Shown piece by piece: positions 13,857-21,607 of a DNA stretch of 64,000 nt. Source of the DNA: JAMQKA01 sp043951865. Lineage in GTDB: Bacteria > Bacteroidota > Rhodothermia > Balneolales > Balneolaceae. The DNA is taken from contig NZ_JBINJF010000024.1 in the NCBI RefSeq assembly GCF_043951865.1, positions 1-64,000 on the forward strand, read 5' to 3'. Made by a program: the position numbers and the translations under genes. The stretch's first letter is position 1, and every line of letters starts with the position of its first letter. Below the pieces are notes generated by a model. The model saw nothing but the letters and a program-made list of their open reading frames with translations. It made no database searches and had not been told where the DNA came from.

Positions 13857-13879
13857 TATTATAATTGACTACAAACACA

Positions 13880-14959
13880 ATGAAAAGAGTACACAACTTT
13901 AGTGCAGGACCTGCTACACTTCCCCTGGAAGTGCTTGAGCAGGCCCAGGAGGAGCTAACGGAGTATCAGGATACCGGACGTTCCATAATGGAATTGAGCC
14001 ACCGCAGTGCTCATTATGAGGAGATCGATAAGCAGGCAAAGGATCGGCTGCGTAGCCTTCTGGGACTGGGTGACAAGTTTGAAATAATGTTTCTCCAAGG
14101 GGGCGCCAGCAGTCAGTTTATGATGGCACCGTACAACTTCCTGAGCAAGGATCAGACAGCCGACTATATCGATACCGGCCGCTGGTCGGACAAGGCGATC
14201 AAGGAGGCAAAAATATTTGGAAATGTACATGTTCCGTTCAGCAGTTCGGAGGGAAATTATGATCGTGTTCCCACCCAGGAGGAGCTGAACTTCAGCGACA
14301 ATCCCCGCTACGTGCATTTTACTTCCAATAATACCGTTGCCGGGACGCAGTTCCCTACAGAGCCCGAAACAAACGGGGTGCCCCTTGTTTGCGACGCTTC
14401 TTCCGATTTTCTTTCCCGTCCCATTGATGTGGATAAATACGGCATCATCTATGCAGGGGCACAAAAGAATGTTGGACCGGCAGGCGTCACGGTCGTCATA
14501 ATAAGGAAGGATTTCCTTGAACAGGCAGATACGGAAAATGTGCCGACGATTCTGCGATACAGTACTCACGTGGAGAAAATCTTTAATACACCACCCACGT
14601 TTAATGTCTACATGGTGAACCTTGTACTGAAGTGGATTGAAGACAAAGGTGGACTTTCCTGGTTCAAATCCTTCAATGAAGAGAAGGCCCAAAAAGTCTA
14701 TGACGAAATCGATGCAGATGATTTCTACCGGGGTGCGGTCGAAAAAGAGTCCCGTTCACTGATGAATGCCACGTTCCGGCTGCCGACGGAAGAGCTGGAG
14801 GCCCGGTTCCTGGAAGAGGCGGTTGAACATGACCTGTATTCGCTGAAAGGGCATCGCAGTGTTGGAGGCATACGCGCCAGCATCTACAACGCCTGCAGCA
14901 TGGGGAGCGTTGATGCACTCGTCGATTTTATGAGTGATTTTAGGAAACGTAACGGCTAG
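13880..14959 (+). CDS. serC: phosphoserine aminotransferase
   Basis: SerC converts 3-phosphohydroxypyruvate and glutamate to phosphoserine and 2-oxoglutarate, using PLP. The 359-residue protein begins MKRVHNFSAGPATLP, contains FLQGGASSQF, and has the PLP lysine at about residue 196 in YAGAQKN. I chose ATG 13880; a TTG at 13865 would add five residues. The length is normal. It ends with a strong terminator at 14986, and serA is not in the window. Confidence 0.96.
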   Translation: MKRVHNFSAGPATLPLEVLEQAQEELTEYQDTGRSIMELSHRSAHYEEIDKQAKDRLRSLLGLGDKFEIMFLQGGASSQFMMAPYNFLSKDQTADYIDTGRWSDKAIKEAKIFGNVHVPFSSSEGNYDRVPTQEELNFSDNPRYVHFTSNNTVAGTQFPTEPETNGVPLVCDASSDFLSRPIDVDKYGIIYAGAQKNVGPAGVTVVIIRKDFLEQADTENVPTILRYSTHVEKIFNTPPTFNVYMVNLVLKWIEDKGGLSWFKSFNEEKAQKVYDEIDADDFYRGAVEKESRSLMNATFRLPTEELEARFLEEAVEHDLYSLKGHRSVGGIRASIYNACSMGSVDALVDFMSDFRKRNG

Positions 14960-14985
14960 GAGAACCTTTGCCGGTTAACCTGTTG

Positions 14986-15024
14986 AAAAGTGTAGCCCGT
15001 TGTATACCGGGCTACACTTTTTTT
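14986..15024 (+). terminator. Rho-independent terminator after serC
   Basis: An inverted repeat of about 14 bp (AAAAGTGTAGCCCG with CGGGCTACACTTTT) is followed by a T-rich tract, 26 bp after the serC stop. Confidence 0.9.
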
Positions 15025-15238
15025 ATACAAGGGCTTTGCAAAATCATAACCAATGGCCATCCCGGTATTGCCATCGATTCGTTATTCCAGTTTGATGGGT
15101 GGAAAGAGCGGTTGTTGAATTGGGTTCGGGGGTGGTACTTTGGAAAACATCCCTGGCTGTTCAGTTCCCTCGGATGCTGGTACGTAAGCTGGAAAATTAT
15201 AAATGCTGCGATTAAAGAGCCATTTCACCGTTATCAAT
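15025..15238. other. intergenic region with a solitary repeat-family end
   Basis: No convincing gene is seen. At about 15032-15048 the sequence AAGGGCTTTGCAAAATC matches the terminal inverted repeat of the A/C repeat families found elsewhere in this window, but no matching second end was found, so it may be a decayed copy. The rest has no recognisable content. Confidence 0.35.
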
Positions 15239-15856
15239 TCAGGTTAATCCGATTACCGTCATAAAATGGTCAATAGAATTCGGCACAAAAATAATAAGGT
15301 ATAATATTCCCCATATGGATCCGGCGGTGTGCGCTTCGTGATTGATCTTCCCCACATCCTTTTTGCTCTCGTACATGCTGTATATGAGGTATAAAATGCC
15401 AAACACAAATGCCGGTATCGGGATCGGAATCAGGAACAGGTAGATACTTTCCATCGGGAAGAGAAAGATGAATGCAAAAAGCACGCTGCCCACGGCCCCT
15501 GAAGCACCAAGCGTGGCGTAATTGGCGTTGTCCCGGTACTTTAGTACAGAAGGAAGGCCCGATACGATCAGCCCGGAAAGGAAAAGCCCGGTAAAATAAT
15601 AGGGGCCGATAACCCGCTCCATCACCTGTCCAAAAAAGTAGAGGGTAAACATATTTACAAACAGATGAGTGAAATTGGCATGCAGGAATCCGGAAGTCAA
15701 CAGCTCATACCAGGTATTTTCCCGTATTACGCGGTACGGTTTAAGAAATCCCTTGTCGATCAGGCGGGGATTCCAGTACAGGGCCGCCAGTGAAACGGCC
15801 GTGTTTACTGCGATAAGGATAAATGTTACGGATCCGAAAAAGTCGTAGTTGTGCAT
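15239..15856 (-). CDS. rhomboid family intramembrane serine protease
   Basis: Rhomboids cut membrane proteins within the lipid bilayer. This 205-residue protein has about six hydrophobic segments, the HANFTHLFVNM motif (H59, H64, N68), the nucleophile serine in GASG (S119), and a histidine at about 176 in NHEAHTAG completing the Ser-His dyad. All catalytic residues are present. It stands alone, convergent with serC, and its substrate is unknown. Confidence 0.92.
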   Translation of the reverse strand: MHNYDFFGSVTFILIAVNTAVSLAALYWNPRLIDKGFLKPYRVIRENTWYELLTSGFLHANFTHLFVNMFTLYFFGQVMERVIGPYYFTGLFLSGLIVSGLPSVLKYRDNANYATLGASGAVGSVLFAFIFLFPMESIYLFLIPIPIPAFVFGILYLIYSMYESKKDVGKINHEAHTAGSIWGILYLIIFVPNSIDHFMTVIGLT

Positions 15857-15942
15857 TCTTACCTGCTTTTTAGGTTATGAGCGAAAATAGAGAACTGCGG
15901 AATACTAAGCTAATTTTGATTTAAATCGGTTTAATTACTTGC

Positions 15943-15970
15943 TTGCAGTCTCAGACAATGCTTATATTTG
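15943..15970 (+). promoter_or_regulatory. Bacteroidota-type promoter of tRNA-Thr
   Basis: TTG (15943-15945) and TATATTTG (15963-15970) are separated by 17 bp, matching the -33/-7 (TTG, TAnnTTTG) promoter of Bacteroidota primary sigma factors. The predicted start lies about 10 bp before the tRNA. Confidence 0.7.
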
Positions 15971-15986
15971 CTCACCTCAAAACCAA

Positions 15987-16059
15987 GCCGAAGTAGCTCA
16001 GCTGGTAGAGCAACGCTCTCGTAAAGCGTAGGTCGTCGGTTCAAATCCGATCTTCGGCT
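15987..16059 (+). tRNA. tRNA-Thr (CGT), integration target
   Basis: The acceptor stem is GCCGAAG (15987-15993) with CTTCGGC (16052-16058). The anticodon stem is ACGCT/AGCGT with loop CTCGTAA, giving anticodon CGT at 16020-16022. The 3' part from the anticodon stem onward is repeated at 24320-24370, so the gene is the attachment site of the downstream element. The complete tRNA here carries the 3' half contributed by the element. Confidence 0.96.
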
Positions 16060-16062
16060 CTC
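16012..16062 (+). other. attL core (tRNA-Thr 3' part)
   Basis: Left copy of the 51-bp duplication. It runs from the anticodon stem through 3 bases past the discriminator, and differs from the right copy only at A16043 (G24351). Confidence 0.92.
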
Positions 16063-16140
16063 TCTATAAATAGTTGCTAGACAACGACTTACGCCCTTCC
16101 GGAAAATATTTTTTTTACATCTTTCCCGACTAATAATATT

Positions 16141-16163
16141 CTCGGGACAACATAGGGACAACA
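16141..16163 (+). repeat. arm-type integrase site, left
   Basis: The 23-bp sequence CTCGGG plus two GGGACAACA units (11-bp period) is identical to 24181-24203 and in the same orientation. The position 79 bp inside attL suggests a tyrosine recombinase arm-binding site. Confidence 0.7.
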
Positions 16164-16747
16164 GAAAAGATTTTACCCCCTGCTATTTAGCCTCTCGAAT
16201 AGGTGGGATTTTGTGCGTAACTTGCATAACATAAGGTGTTTCCTATTTTAGTTCTTCAAGCTGATCGTTGGTTTGGTAAGAAGTACAACTAATAAACTGT
16301 TGAAGGGTATCAATTGCTTGTTACCCTGGTTGTTCCTTTTCTCCTTCTGAATATTGGCAACCCTCTCAGTTGCATGCACTTACAAAAGAATATTGACTGT
16401 TATGTTGGCTGTTACCCTGTTCTGTCTGTGTTCCGCCTATCAGGATAACCGGTTGCCTCCCATACCCTTAGGTGTTCCGGTTGCCGTTCCGTGATAGGGG
16501 GCCTATAGCCACCCCATTGGGGGTGCTACTGTTTTTTTTACAATAGCACTGCAACGGCTCTTGTTTTTTTTCGGGCCTGTAGGATACCCGTAAATACTGT
16601 AACCGGTTGGCATTCGGTAGGTTAGCTGTTGTTTTCCTCTTGTTTTATAGCATGATATAAAATCCAATCTCTCATTTCGATTCTAAGAGCCTATCTTTCC
16701 GCCAGTGGTATCATACCATTGCTAAATGGAGCGGGTTTCCGCAATCC
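16164..16747. other. non-coding left end of the element
   Basis: About 580 bp without a supported ORF, following the left arm site. It contains a GC-rich hairpin and T-run at 16509-16541. An attachment-related or packaging/origin role is possible, but no iterons were identified. Confidence 0.5.
16509..16541 (+). terminator. hairpin with T-run in the element's left end
   Basis: The sequence AGCCACCCC, ATT, GGGGGTGCT forms a bulged stem and is followed within a few bases by eight T residues. It reads on the plus strand, where no gene was found, so it may insulate the element from transcription entering from tRNA-Thr. Confidence 0.5.
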
Positions 16748-17371
16748 CTACGGGTAAAGCCTGAAACTGAATATCTGGCCACCCACAATGTGATCTTTGT
16801 CCTCATAGTAACGGATCATCTCGGTAAAGGCGCGGCGGGACAGCTCTTCTGGGTCGGTGGTTAGCTTGTTGCGCTCTTCCAGCAGCAGGTCAAACATACT
16901 GTCGTTTCCCTCCACAAACGGGATCCGGCACATTGTCTGCAGCCCTCCTTGGGCAAGTTGTACGGCATTCGGGGTGAAATTATGCTTGCTTGAAATGTCG
17001 ATTCCCCACGGGGTCCCACCCTCATCGAAACCCGTTACTCCAATAAGGATATTATAGTTGTCCCGGCCTAGTAGGTACTGTTTACCCCTGTGATAGCTTT
17101 TGAGCTGCTCTGATAGCCAGTTCCCCACCTGTTTGGGTGTCTGGCCACATCCGGTAATCTGTTGCTGTATTTCACCGATGATATTCCCCACCCAGGAGAC
17201 CCCCACCCGGTCGTTGACCTTAAATATTTTGGGTTTGTCGGTATCGACAATTTCAAAATCAGAGCGTTTAAGGTCCTCATGTACGCTTAGGTCCTCCGGC
17301 ACCCGGAAGGTGATTCCATCCGAAAGGAGAACGGCTCCCTGCTGGCTTACTACGGCGGCTACGGCACTCAT
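16748..17371 (-). CDS. proteasome-beta/HslV-like Ntn-hydrolase in the mobile element
   Basis: This 207-residue protein reads like a proteasome-fold Ntn-hydrolase. The start is MSAVAAVVSQQGAVLLSDG. Counting Ser2 as position 1 after Met removal, the aspartate of SDG falls at position 17, as D17 in proteasome beta subunits and HslV. Lys48 in KIFKVND matches the site of the active-site K33, after a longer loop. Later GVTGFDEGG, WGIDIS and VGGQIFSF match core strands. The nucleophile would be Ser rather than Thr. It is the last gene of the element's virion-like block. Function, and whether it is proteolytic, is unknown. Confidence 0.7.
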   Translation of the reverse strand: MSAVAAVVSQQGAVLLSDGITFRVPEDLSVHEDLKRSDFEIVDTDKPKIFKVNDRVGVSWVGNIIGEIQQQITGCGQTPKQVGNWLSEQLKSYHRGKQYLLGRDNYNILIGVTGFDEGGTPWGIDISSKHNFTPNAVQLAQGGLQTMCRIPFVEGNDSMFDLLLEERNKLTTDPEELSRRAFTEMIRYYEDKDHIVGGQIFSFRLYP

Positions 17372-17383
17372 ATTGTTGTTGGT

Positions 17384-18199
17384 TTAGGTTGTGGCAAGTA
17401 TCGTGAAATCTTCTCTCAGGTAGGTGTTCGCCTCGACGGTATCCCCGCCGCCGGTATCCGCGGAACTGCTGATTCCCGCCTCCAGGTCTACAAACACCTT
17501 GTAGTAGGTATCATCGGTGAGATCAGCCACATCAATGGTATGGTCAATATTGGCTGAATTGTAGTTTGTGGCCGTTACATCAATGGAAACCTGATCAATA
17601 AAGTTGTCATCCAAATCTCTGATAACCACATACATGGTATTGCTGAAAGCGGCACTCCCGCCTCCGTTATGCGTATTGGATATGCGGGCCAGTCCATTTA
17701 CGACCAGCTTGCTGGTGCCGAACCGGTGATAATAGCGCACTTTCAGTTTGTCGTTGCGGTTGAATCCGGCCCCGCCCTCGTTGACCGTCTCGGAGGTATG
17801 AAACTCCCGGGTAAGATCCGATACGTTGCTGTTTTCTGAAAACCCGGCCATCCGCGTTCCGGCATACACAATACGGGCGATGCTTTTATGGAAGATGTTC
17901 CCGTCCGCTTGGGCAAAGAATTTTGCATTCGTCCCCACATTATCACTTGCACCAGCAAAGAATGCCTTGGTAGTACCCGCTCCCGATTGCATGCCGGTAA
18001 ACTCACCGGCCACGTTCCCCCCGTAGAGCTTGGAGGCGTCCCCGGTCCATCCGGCCAGGTTCGCCAGGTCTTCGGATTTGTCGTAAAAGAATCGATCACT
18101 TAGGCTAAAATCTTCATCGGCAGCGTTGATATACAGTCCATCGCCTTTGAACGTGTTGCCATTGTTGCTGCTCCAGAGTGCTTCACTGTCAAAATTCAT
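17384..18199 (-). CDS. putative virion/tail-fibre-like structural protein
   Basis: This 271-residue protein is rich in Gly, Ala, Asn, Ser and Thr, with repeated short strands (NAKFFAQADG, TKAFFAGASD) and no signal peptide, an appearance typical of phage tail-fibre or decoration proteins. The C-terminal half (YHRFGTSKLVVNG, then FVDLEAG) looks like a beta-sandwich. No family was recognised with certainty. It starts 8 bp after the upstream gene ends and is followed 12 bp later by the Ntn-hydrolase, so the three are likely expressed together. Confidence 0.5.
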   Translation of the reverse strand: MNFDSEALWSSNNGNTFKGDGLYINAADEDFSLSDRFFYDKSEDLANLAGWTGDASKLYGGNVAGEFTGMQSGAGTTKAFFAGASDNVGTNAKFFAQADGNIFHKSIARIVYAGTRMAGFSENSNVSDLTREFHTSETVNEGGAGFNRNDKLKVRYYHRFGTSKLVVNGLARISNTHNGGGSAAFSNTMYVVIRDLDDNFIDQVSIDVTATNYNSANIDHTIDVADLTDDTYYKVFVDLEAGISSSADTGGGDTVEANTYLREDFTILATT

Positions 18200-18207
18200 C
18201 GTATTAG

Positions 18208-18591
18208 TTAATTAAAAGGTTCAATCTGTAGTGTGAAATTATGTGTTGTCTGTCGGGTCTGGTCGGCGGCGGTTATTATTTTAAATTTTCCTGCTGCAAC
18301 CGGTGTTACCCATCCATTCGATTCAATCGTTTTTATATCATAATAATAGATTCGCTTTGCCACTCCCATTTGACTGGCTTCAATACGTCCGGTTAGGTTA
18401 TTCGTATTCTCAATGGCCAGCGTTCCTGCATCAGTGGACAAATTGAACAGATCTATAATTTTCATTTTGATATTATCCAATACAGACAAATCAATAGGAT
18501 CCCCATTATCTTCATCCACAAAGGTAAACGAAAAGTCGAATGTTGCGCCTTCGTATGCTTTTATATCGTTAATTATCGGTAAATTACTCAT
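18208..18591 (-). CDS. BppU-like phage structural protein
   Basis: The 127 residues include YEGATFDFSFTFVDEDNGDP followed by IDLSVLDNIKMKIID, a pattern seen in N-terminal domains of phage baseplate upper (BppU-like) proteins, where a beta-sandwich begins with a GDTF-like motif. Only this one domain is present. It heads the virion-like block and is separated from the upstream MKSL genes by about 100 bp. The family assignment is from pattern only. Confidence 0.5.
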   Translation of the reverse strand: MSNLPIINDIKAYEGATFDFSFTFVDEDNGDPIDLSVLDNIKMKIIDLFNLSTDAGTLAIENTNNLTGRIEASQMGVAKRIYYYDIKTIESNGWVTPVAAGKFKIITAADQTRQTTHNFTLQIEPFN

Positions 18592-18691
18592 ATCGCAAAA
18601 TGTACGTTTACGGCCTCAAAACGGCTTTCATAATTGGGTTCTAAGAGCCTAACGGCTTCGGGTTAATGGTATAACAAGGGTCAATATTGCC

Positions 18692-18940
18692 TTATTTAAC
18701 ATCTGGGGCTTTCCCCTGTGAATTAACAATTATCACTCTCAAATAATCGGATTCATTCAGGTTATTATCTACAATCCAACTTCGTAACGCCTCTTCATTA
18801 GGTAAAGTAAAATCATCCTCATTGGTATGGGAAACGGTTACGGTTCCATCTTCTTTAATGATAGCTACAAAAGGGGCTGGTCTTTCTTTTTGTCGGTTAC
18901 GTTGCTCTATTTTCTGCAATCGCTTTCTAAGTGATTTCAT
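18692..18940 (-). CDS. MKSL-family small protein 3
   Basis: 82 residues beginning MKSLRKRLQKIEQ, a charged amphipathic N-terminal helix shared with the two genes just upstream, followed by a variable domain (FVAIIKEDGTVTVSH, and YLRVIIVNSQG). The start overlaps the stop of the preceding gene (ATGA). The three copies look like tandem duplications with a conserved helix and diverged C-termini. Function unknown. Confidence 0.7.
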   Translation of the reverse strand: MKSLRKRLQKIEQRNRQKERPAPFVAIIKEDGTVTVSHTNEDDFTLPNEEALRSWIVDNNLNESDYLRVIIVNSQGKAPDVK

Positions 18941-19119
18941 GATATTGGCTCCATTACAATGACTCTATTTTTCTTTTCGTATTCCTGAAACTCTGATTCT
19001 GTTAGCTTGTCATTGCCAATACGATAAGAGCCATTCAGGATTTGAAATACCATTCTGCAAGGCTCCCTTTCAGGCTGTTTATCTTCGATCTTATTCAATC
19101 GTCTTTCTAAACTTTTCAT
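18937..19119 (-). CDS. MKSL-family small protein 2
   Basis: 60 residues beginning MKSLERRLNKIEDKQ, paralogous at its N-terminus to the genes on either side. The remainder (RMVFQILNGSYRIGNDKLT) is short and may be one small beta domain. It overlaps both neighbours by 4 bp (ATGA at each end), which indicates translational coupling. Confidence 0.7.
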   Translation of the reverse strand: MKSLERRLNKIEDKQPEREPCRMVFQILNGSYRIGNDKLTESEFQEYEKKNRVIVMEPIS

Positions 19120-19376
19120 TGTTGATCATCTTCAATTACAAAAGAAATATTATTTCCTGCTTTCAGGTGCTCTTTTTTTGTCATGCCTCTGGGGTGCTCT
19201 TCATCAACCGGCTTTAAGGCCATGCCAAAAGGTGAATTTACAGCTATGTACTTTCGGGTATCGTTTTCGATTTCCTTTCTGGTTACGGGCTTATCTGATA
19301 TTGTTAGCATACCAAAGGAAACGGTTTCATTTTGCTGGTTTTCTAATTGCTCTAATCTTCTATCTAATGACTTCAT
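19116..19376 (-). CDS. MKSL-family small protein 1
   Basis: 86 residues beginning MKSLDRRLEQLENQQ, the first of three tandem paralogs. After the helix come FGMLTISDKPVTRKE and a C-terminal ISFVIEDDQQ. Start and stop each overlap a neighbour by 4 bp. Proteins with a short coiled N-terminal helix of this kind often sit near packaging genes in phages, but no role is known here. Confidence 0.7.
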   Translation of the reverse strand: MKSLDRRLEQLENQQNETVSFGMLTISDKPVTRKEIENDTRKYIAVNSPFGMALKPVDEEHPRGMTKKEHLKAGNNISFVIEDDQQ

Positions 19377-19624
19377 CCTACTTTCCTCATTTTGTTTTGC
19401 TCTTCAAGTGCGGTTATTCGTTCCTCTAAATCGGATACCTCCAGTAAACGGCTATATCTATTAACCAAACCTGCTAAAGTATTGGAGGCTTGTATCTTCT
19501 TTTGGTCGCTGTCATCTGTCATAATGATACGTTCCATTTCCTTAATAGCATCGGTTAACCGTAATTTCAGATCATCCAATGATAAGGGCTTCTTACTTCT
19601 ATGATATTTCCAACTTTTTGCCAT
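19373..19624 (-). CDS. small helical phage-type protein (possible small-terminase-like)
   Basis: 83 residues, basic at the N-terminus (MAKSWKYHRSKKP), then helical with LNR-type spacing and a coiled end (LLEVSDLEERITALEEQ). The pattern of a helical core followed by a leucine-rich ELEER helix is reminiscent of short small-terminase-like proteins next to phage head genes, but I cannot confirm it. It is the first gene of the 4-bp-overlap chain with the MKSL paralogs. Confidence 0.55.
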   Translation of the reverse strand: MAKSWKYHRSKKPLSLDDLKLRLTDAIKEMERIIMTDDSDQKKIQASNTLAGLVNRYSRLLEVSDLEERITALEEQNKMRKVG

Positions 19625-19748
19625 AAAAAAAACAAGGGTTAAACGTTATAATTTAGGCTTGATTTCGGCTCCTAACGGCTCCAAACCTGTAAATAGCATA
19701 AACCCCCTACCCCCTGCATTGAGCAAGGATTAAAGGGGCTTACCTACC

Positions 19749-20012
19749 TTATTTGGCCTTTCGTTCACGGCATAGCCTTTTAAATTCATCAGCTCCAGCT
19801 TTATCAATAAATTCAAGTTTTCGGCTACGTTCCCATGTAGATGGGTGGCCTTCAGGAGCTTCAGCCGGTGAATTATTATCCTTCGATTCTAAAACTTCAC
19901 TTAGGCTTCTACCTGTTAACGTCTCGATAGCATGAGCTTGCTCCTGTGAAAAGGTTTCATCTTCACTTTTTAAATCTTCAATCTGTTCCTTTGTTAAATT
20001 AGTTGTTCGCAT
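19749..20012 (-). CDS. hypothetical protein of the element
   Basis: 87 residues, acidic and helical, containing QIEDLKSEDETFSQEQAHAI and a C-terminal basic segment (DEFKRLCRERKAK). No family recognised. It begins 5 bp after the end of the coiled-coil gene upstream, so it is co-transcribed with it. A gap of about 125 bp separates it from the next gene. Confidence 0.6.
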   Translation of the reverse strand: MRTTNLTKEQIEDLKSEDETFSQEQAHAIETLTGRSLSEVLESKDNNSPAEAPEGHPSTWERSRKLEFIDKAGADEFKRLCRERKAK

Positions 20013-20017
20013 AATGT

Positions 20018-20593
20018 TTAGTTTTGGTTATCGGTTAAGCTGTTAGCGGTTAAAAAGTCTTTCATTGATAGGCCTCTAATCTTTCCCTTTGTGATAACGG
20101 GCTTTGAATGAGGCTTTAGGCCGTTTAAAAACGTATCGGGATAAGAGAAGCCATCCTTTTGAAGATCCTTTCTTATTTCGGCTATTTCGTCAAGCTCGGA
20201 TTCAATCTCTTCCATCTTAGATGCTATATTTTCGAGTATTGGCTCAATCTTCTTTTTGTGGTGCTTTTGAGCTACCTGTTTAAATTCCTGCTTAGATTCT
20301 GCCAGCTTCTCTTCCAGTAGGGATACAACTTTTTTCTTTGTGTCTATTTCCTGTTTAGTTGCCTCAATATCACTTTTATGAGACTGGTTCTTTTTTTCGG
20401 CTTTGGACACCTCTTTCTTTGAAGCGTCTCCTATTTCTGCCTTAGCTCGGGCATCAGTAAGGGATTCATAGGAAGCTTCAAAATCCTCTTTTAGGCCTTC
20501 CAACTTCGTTTCAAGTTCAGCAAGTTCGCCTTGAGCTGTCCGGCTCTTATTTCGTAAATCGGCTACTTCGGATTTCTTTTTTTTGTACGACAT
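20018..20593 (-). CDS. coiled-coil protein of the element
   Basis: This 191-residue protein is almost entirely charged heptad-like sequence (residues 1-150, rich in Lys, Glu, Ala and Ser) with a short C-terminal region containing KPVITKGKIRGLSMKDFL. I used ATG 20593; a GTG at 20599 would add two residues. The upstream micro-ORF ends at 20596, leaving only 2 bp. No family recognised; a scaffold-like or DNA-associated role is possible for such a helical phage protein. Confidence 0.65.
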   Translation of the reverse strand: MSYKKKKSEVADLRNKSRTAQGELAELETKLEGLKEDFEASYESLTDARAKAEIGDASKKEVSKAEKKNQSHKSDIEATKQEIDTKKKVVSLLEEKLAESKQEFKQVAQKHHKKKIEPILENIASKMEEIESELDEIAEIRKDLQKDGFSYPDTFLNGLKPHSKPVITKGKIRGLSMKDFLTANSLTDNQN

Positions 20594-20595
20594 AA

Positions 20596-20670
20596 TCACA
20601 GTAAAATTTTGAGTACGATTAGAATGAAAATTAAACTAAGCAGTATCTTGTCCATCAGTTGTTTAGTCAT
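20596..20670 (-). CDS. 24-residue hydrophobic peptide
   Basis: This micro-ORF encodes MTKQLMDKILLSLIF followed by more Ile, Leu and Val residues: a basic start and one transmembrane-length helix. It overlaps the end of the upstream micro-ORF by 8 bp and stops 2 bp before the ATG of the coiled-coil gene. The tight fit in a chain of overlapping genes supports translation. It could be a holin-like or leader peptide; no family is recognised. Confidence 0.4.
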   Translation of the reverse strand: MTKQLMDKILLSLIFILIVLKILL

Positions 20671-20782
20671 TGGATTGGTGGCTTTGTTGCTGTTTCTGTT
20701 CGTGTGGATCAAAGTCCTTATCCCAATGATCGGGTTTAGAGACTTTCTCAATTCGTGTAATTCGTTTCTTCTTTTTGCTCAT
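20663..20782 (-). CDS. 39-residue basic peptide
   Basis: This micro-ORF encodes MSKKKKRITRIEKVSK followed by a polar tail with HWDKDFDPHEQ and a Gln-rich end. It fills the gap between the two-HTH protein (ending 20810) and the hydrophobic peptide, overlapping the latter by 8 bp. Small basic proteins are common in phage early regions. Confidence rests on the overlap arrangement only. Confidence 0.45.
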   Translation of the reverse strand: MSKKKKRITRIEKVSKPDHWDKDFDPHEQKQQQSHQSND

Positions 20783-20809
20783 AATTGGTGTGTCAGTGAG
20801 TTGTCAGGG

Positions 20810-21607
20810 TCATTGACATTCTTGACTAACATTAGTACCCCGATAGGGGGCAGTATCTAGTAAACCTTTCCTGTGCTTTAACTGAATCAGGGAATAGATC
20901 AAATTTGGGTCTTGCAAGTGAAGCTTGTTATCCTTGTATCGGATACGGTCAATAGATACAATCCTCCTATCCGCGTACCCCAAAAGCTCAACCGGAACTT
21001 GGTGAACATCATTAGCCTTAAGTTGTTTAAGGTCGTTTGGTGTCCAGTTTGTTATCTGAATGAGATTCTCTGTATTCTTAACGTAATTGTTATCGTGAGC
21101 CAATTTTCGTAACCTATAAGCAGTTGATTCAGATACGTCTAAGGTATCTGCAATAACTGAAAGGGAAATAGGGGCAACGGTTGGCTCGGAGCCTCGGGAT
21201 TTTCGCTCTGTCCGTTGCCCTTTTCCCGTTTTAGCAAGTGAAGCTAACACTACACCTACCAAATAAGCCTTAATAGTCTTCAAATCCTTTGGGTACATAA
21301 TAGCAGCTCTCCCGAACTTCCATCCCTCAATCTCGTGTACTCGGTCTAATCCACGAAAAAAATACCAACCGTTAGCAGTATCCTTGCCCATCCAATTTCT
21401 GTTTAACAGCCACTTAAAATGCCTGTGAACGGTTCGGGGTGAACTATCCGTTGCAGATCCTATTCTGTGGGCTGGTTTATCGCTTGTACGGGCCTTTCCA
21501 GAGTATAGGAAGTGAGAAGCCAGGTAAGTACCCGCCTGCCTATAGTAACCCTCTGATAGGGAAAATAAGGCCATTTCCACGGGTATTTTGAGGTAAGTTG
21601 TATTCAT
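20810..21607 (-). CDS. two-winged-helix DNA-binding protein (possible replication initiator)
   Basis: This 265-residue protein contains two HTH-like segments. One is near residues 45-70 (RIGSATDSSPRTVHRHFKWL), the other near 145-170 (LSVIADTLDVSESTAYRLRKL). The ends are basic. Two linked winged helices resemble plasmid and phage replication initiators, but helix-turn-helix regulators can look similar. It overlaps the upstream 105-residue HTH gene by 4 bp. It is the best candidate in the element for replication control. Confidence 0.55.
   Translation of the reverse strand: MNTTYLKIPVEMALFSLSEGYYRQAGTYLASHFLYSGKARTSDKPAHRIGSATDSSPRTVHRHFKWLLNRNWMGKDTANGWYFFRGLDRVHEIEGWKFGRAAIMYPKDLKTIKAYLVGVVLASLAKTGKGQRTERKSRGSEPTVAPISLSVIADTLDVSESTAYRLRKLAHDNNYVKNTENLIQITNWTPNDLKQLKANDVHQVPVELLGYADRRIVSIDRIRYKDNKLHLQDPNLIYSLIQLKHRKGLLDTAPYRGTNVSQECQ

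Noticed and set aside
14968..15264. 98-codon ORF between serC and the rhomboid gene
   Set aside because: It covers the serC terminator and a repeat-end remnant, and shows no family pattern.
20609..20860. Plus-strand hydrophobic ORF in the element
   Set aside because: Antisense to two well-fitting minus-strand micro-ORFs; its hydrophobic content reflects their complement.
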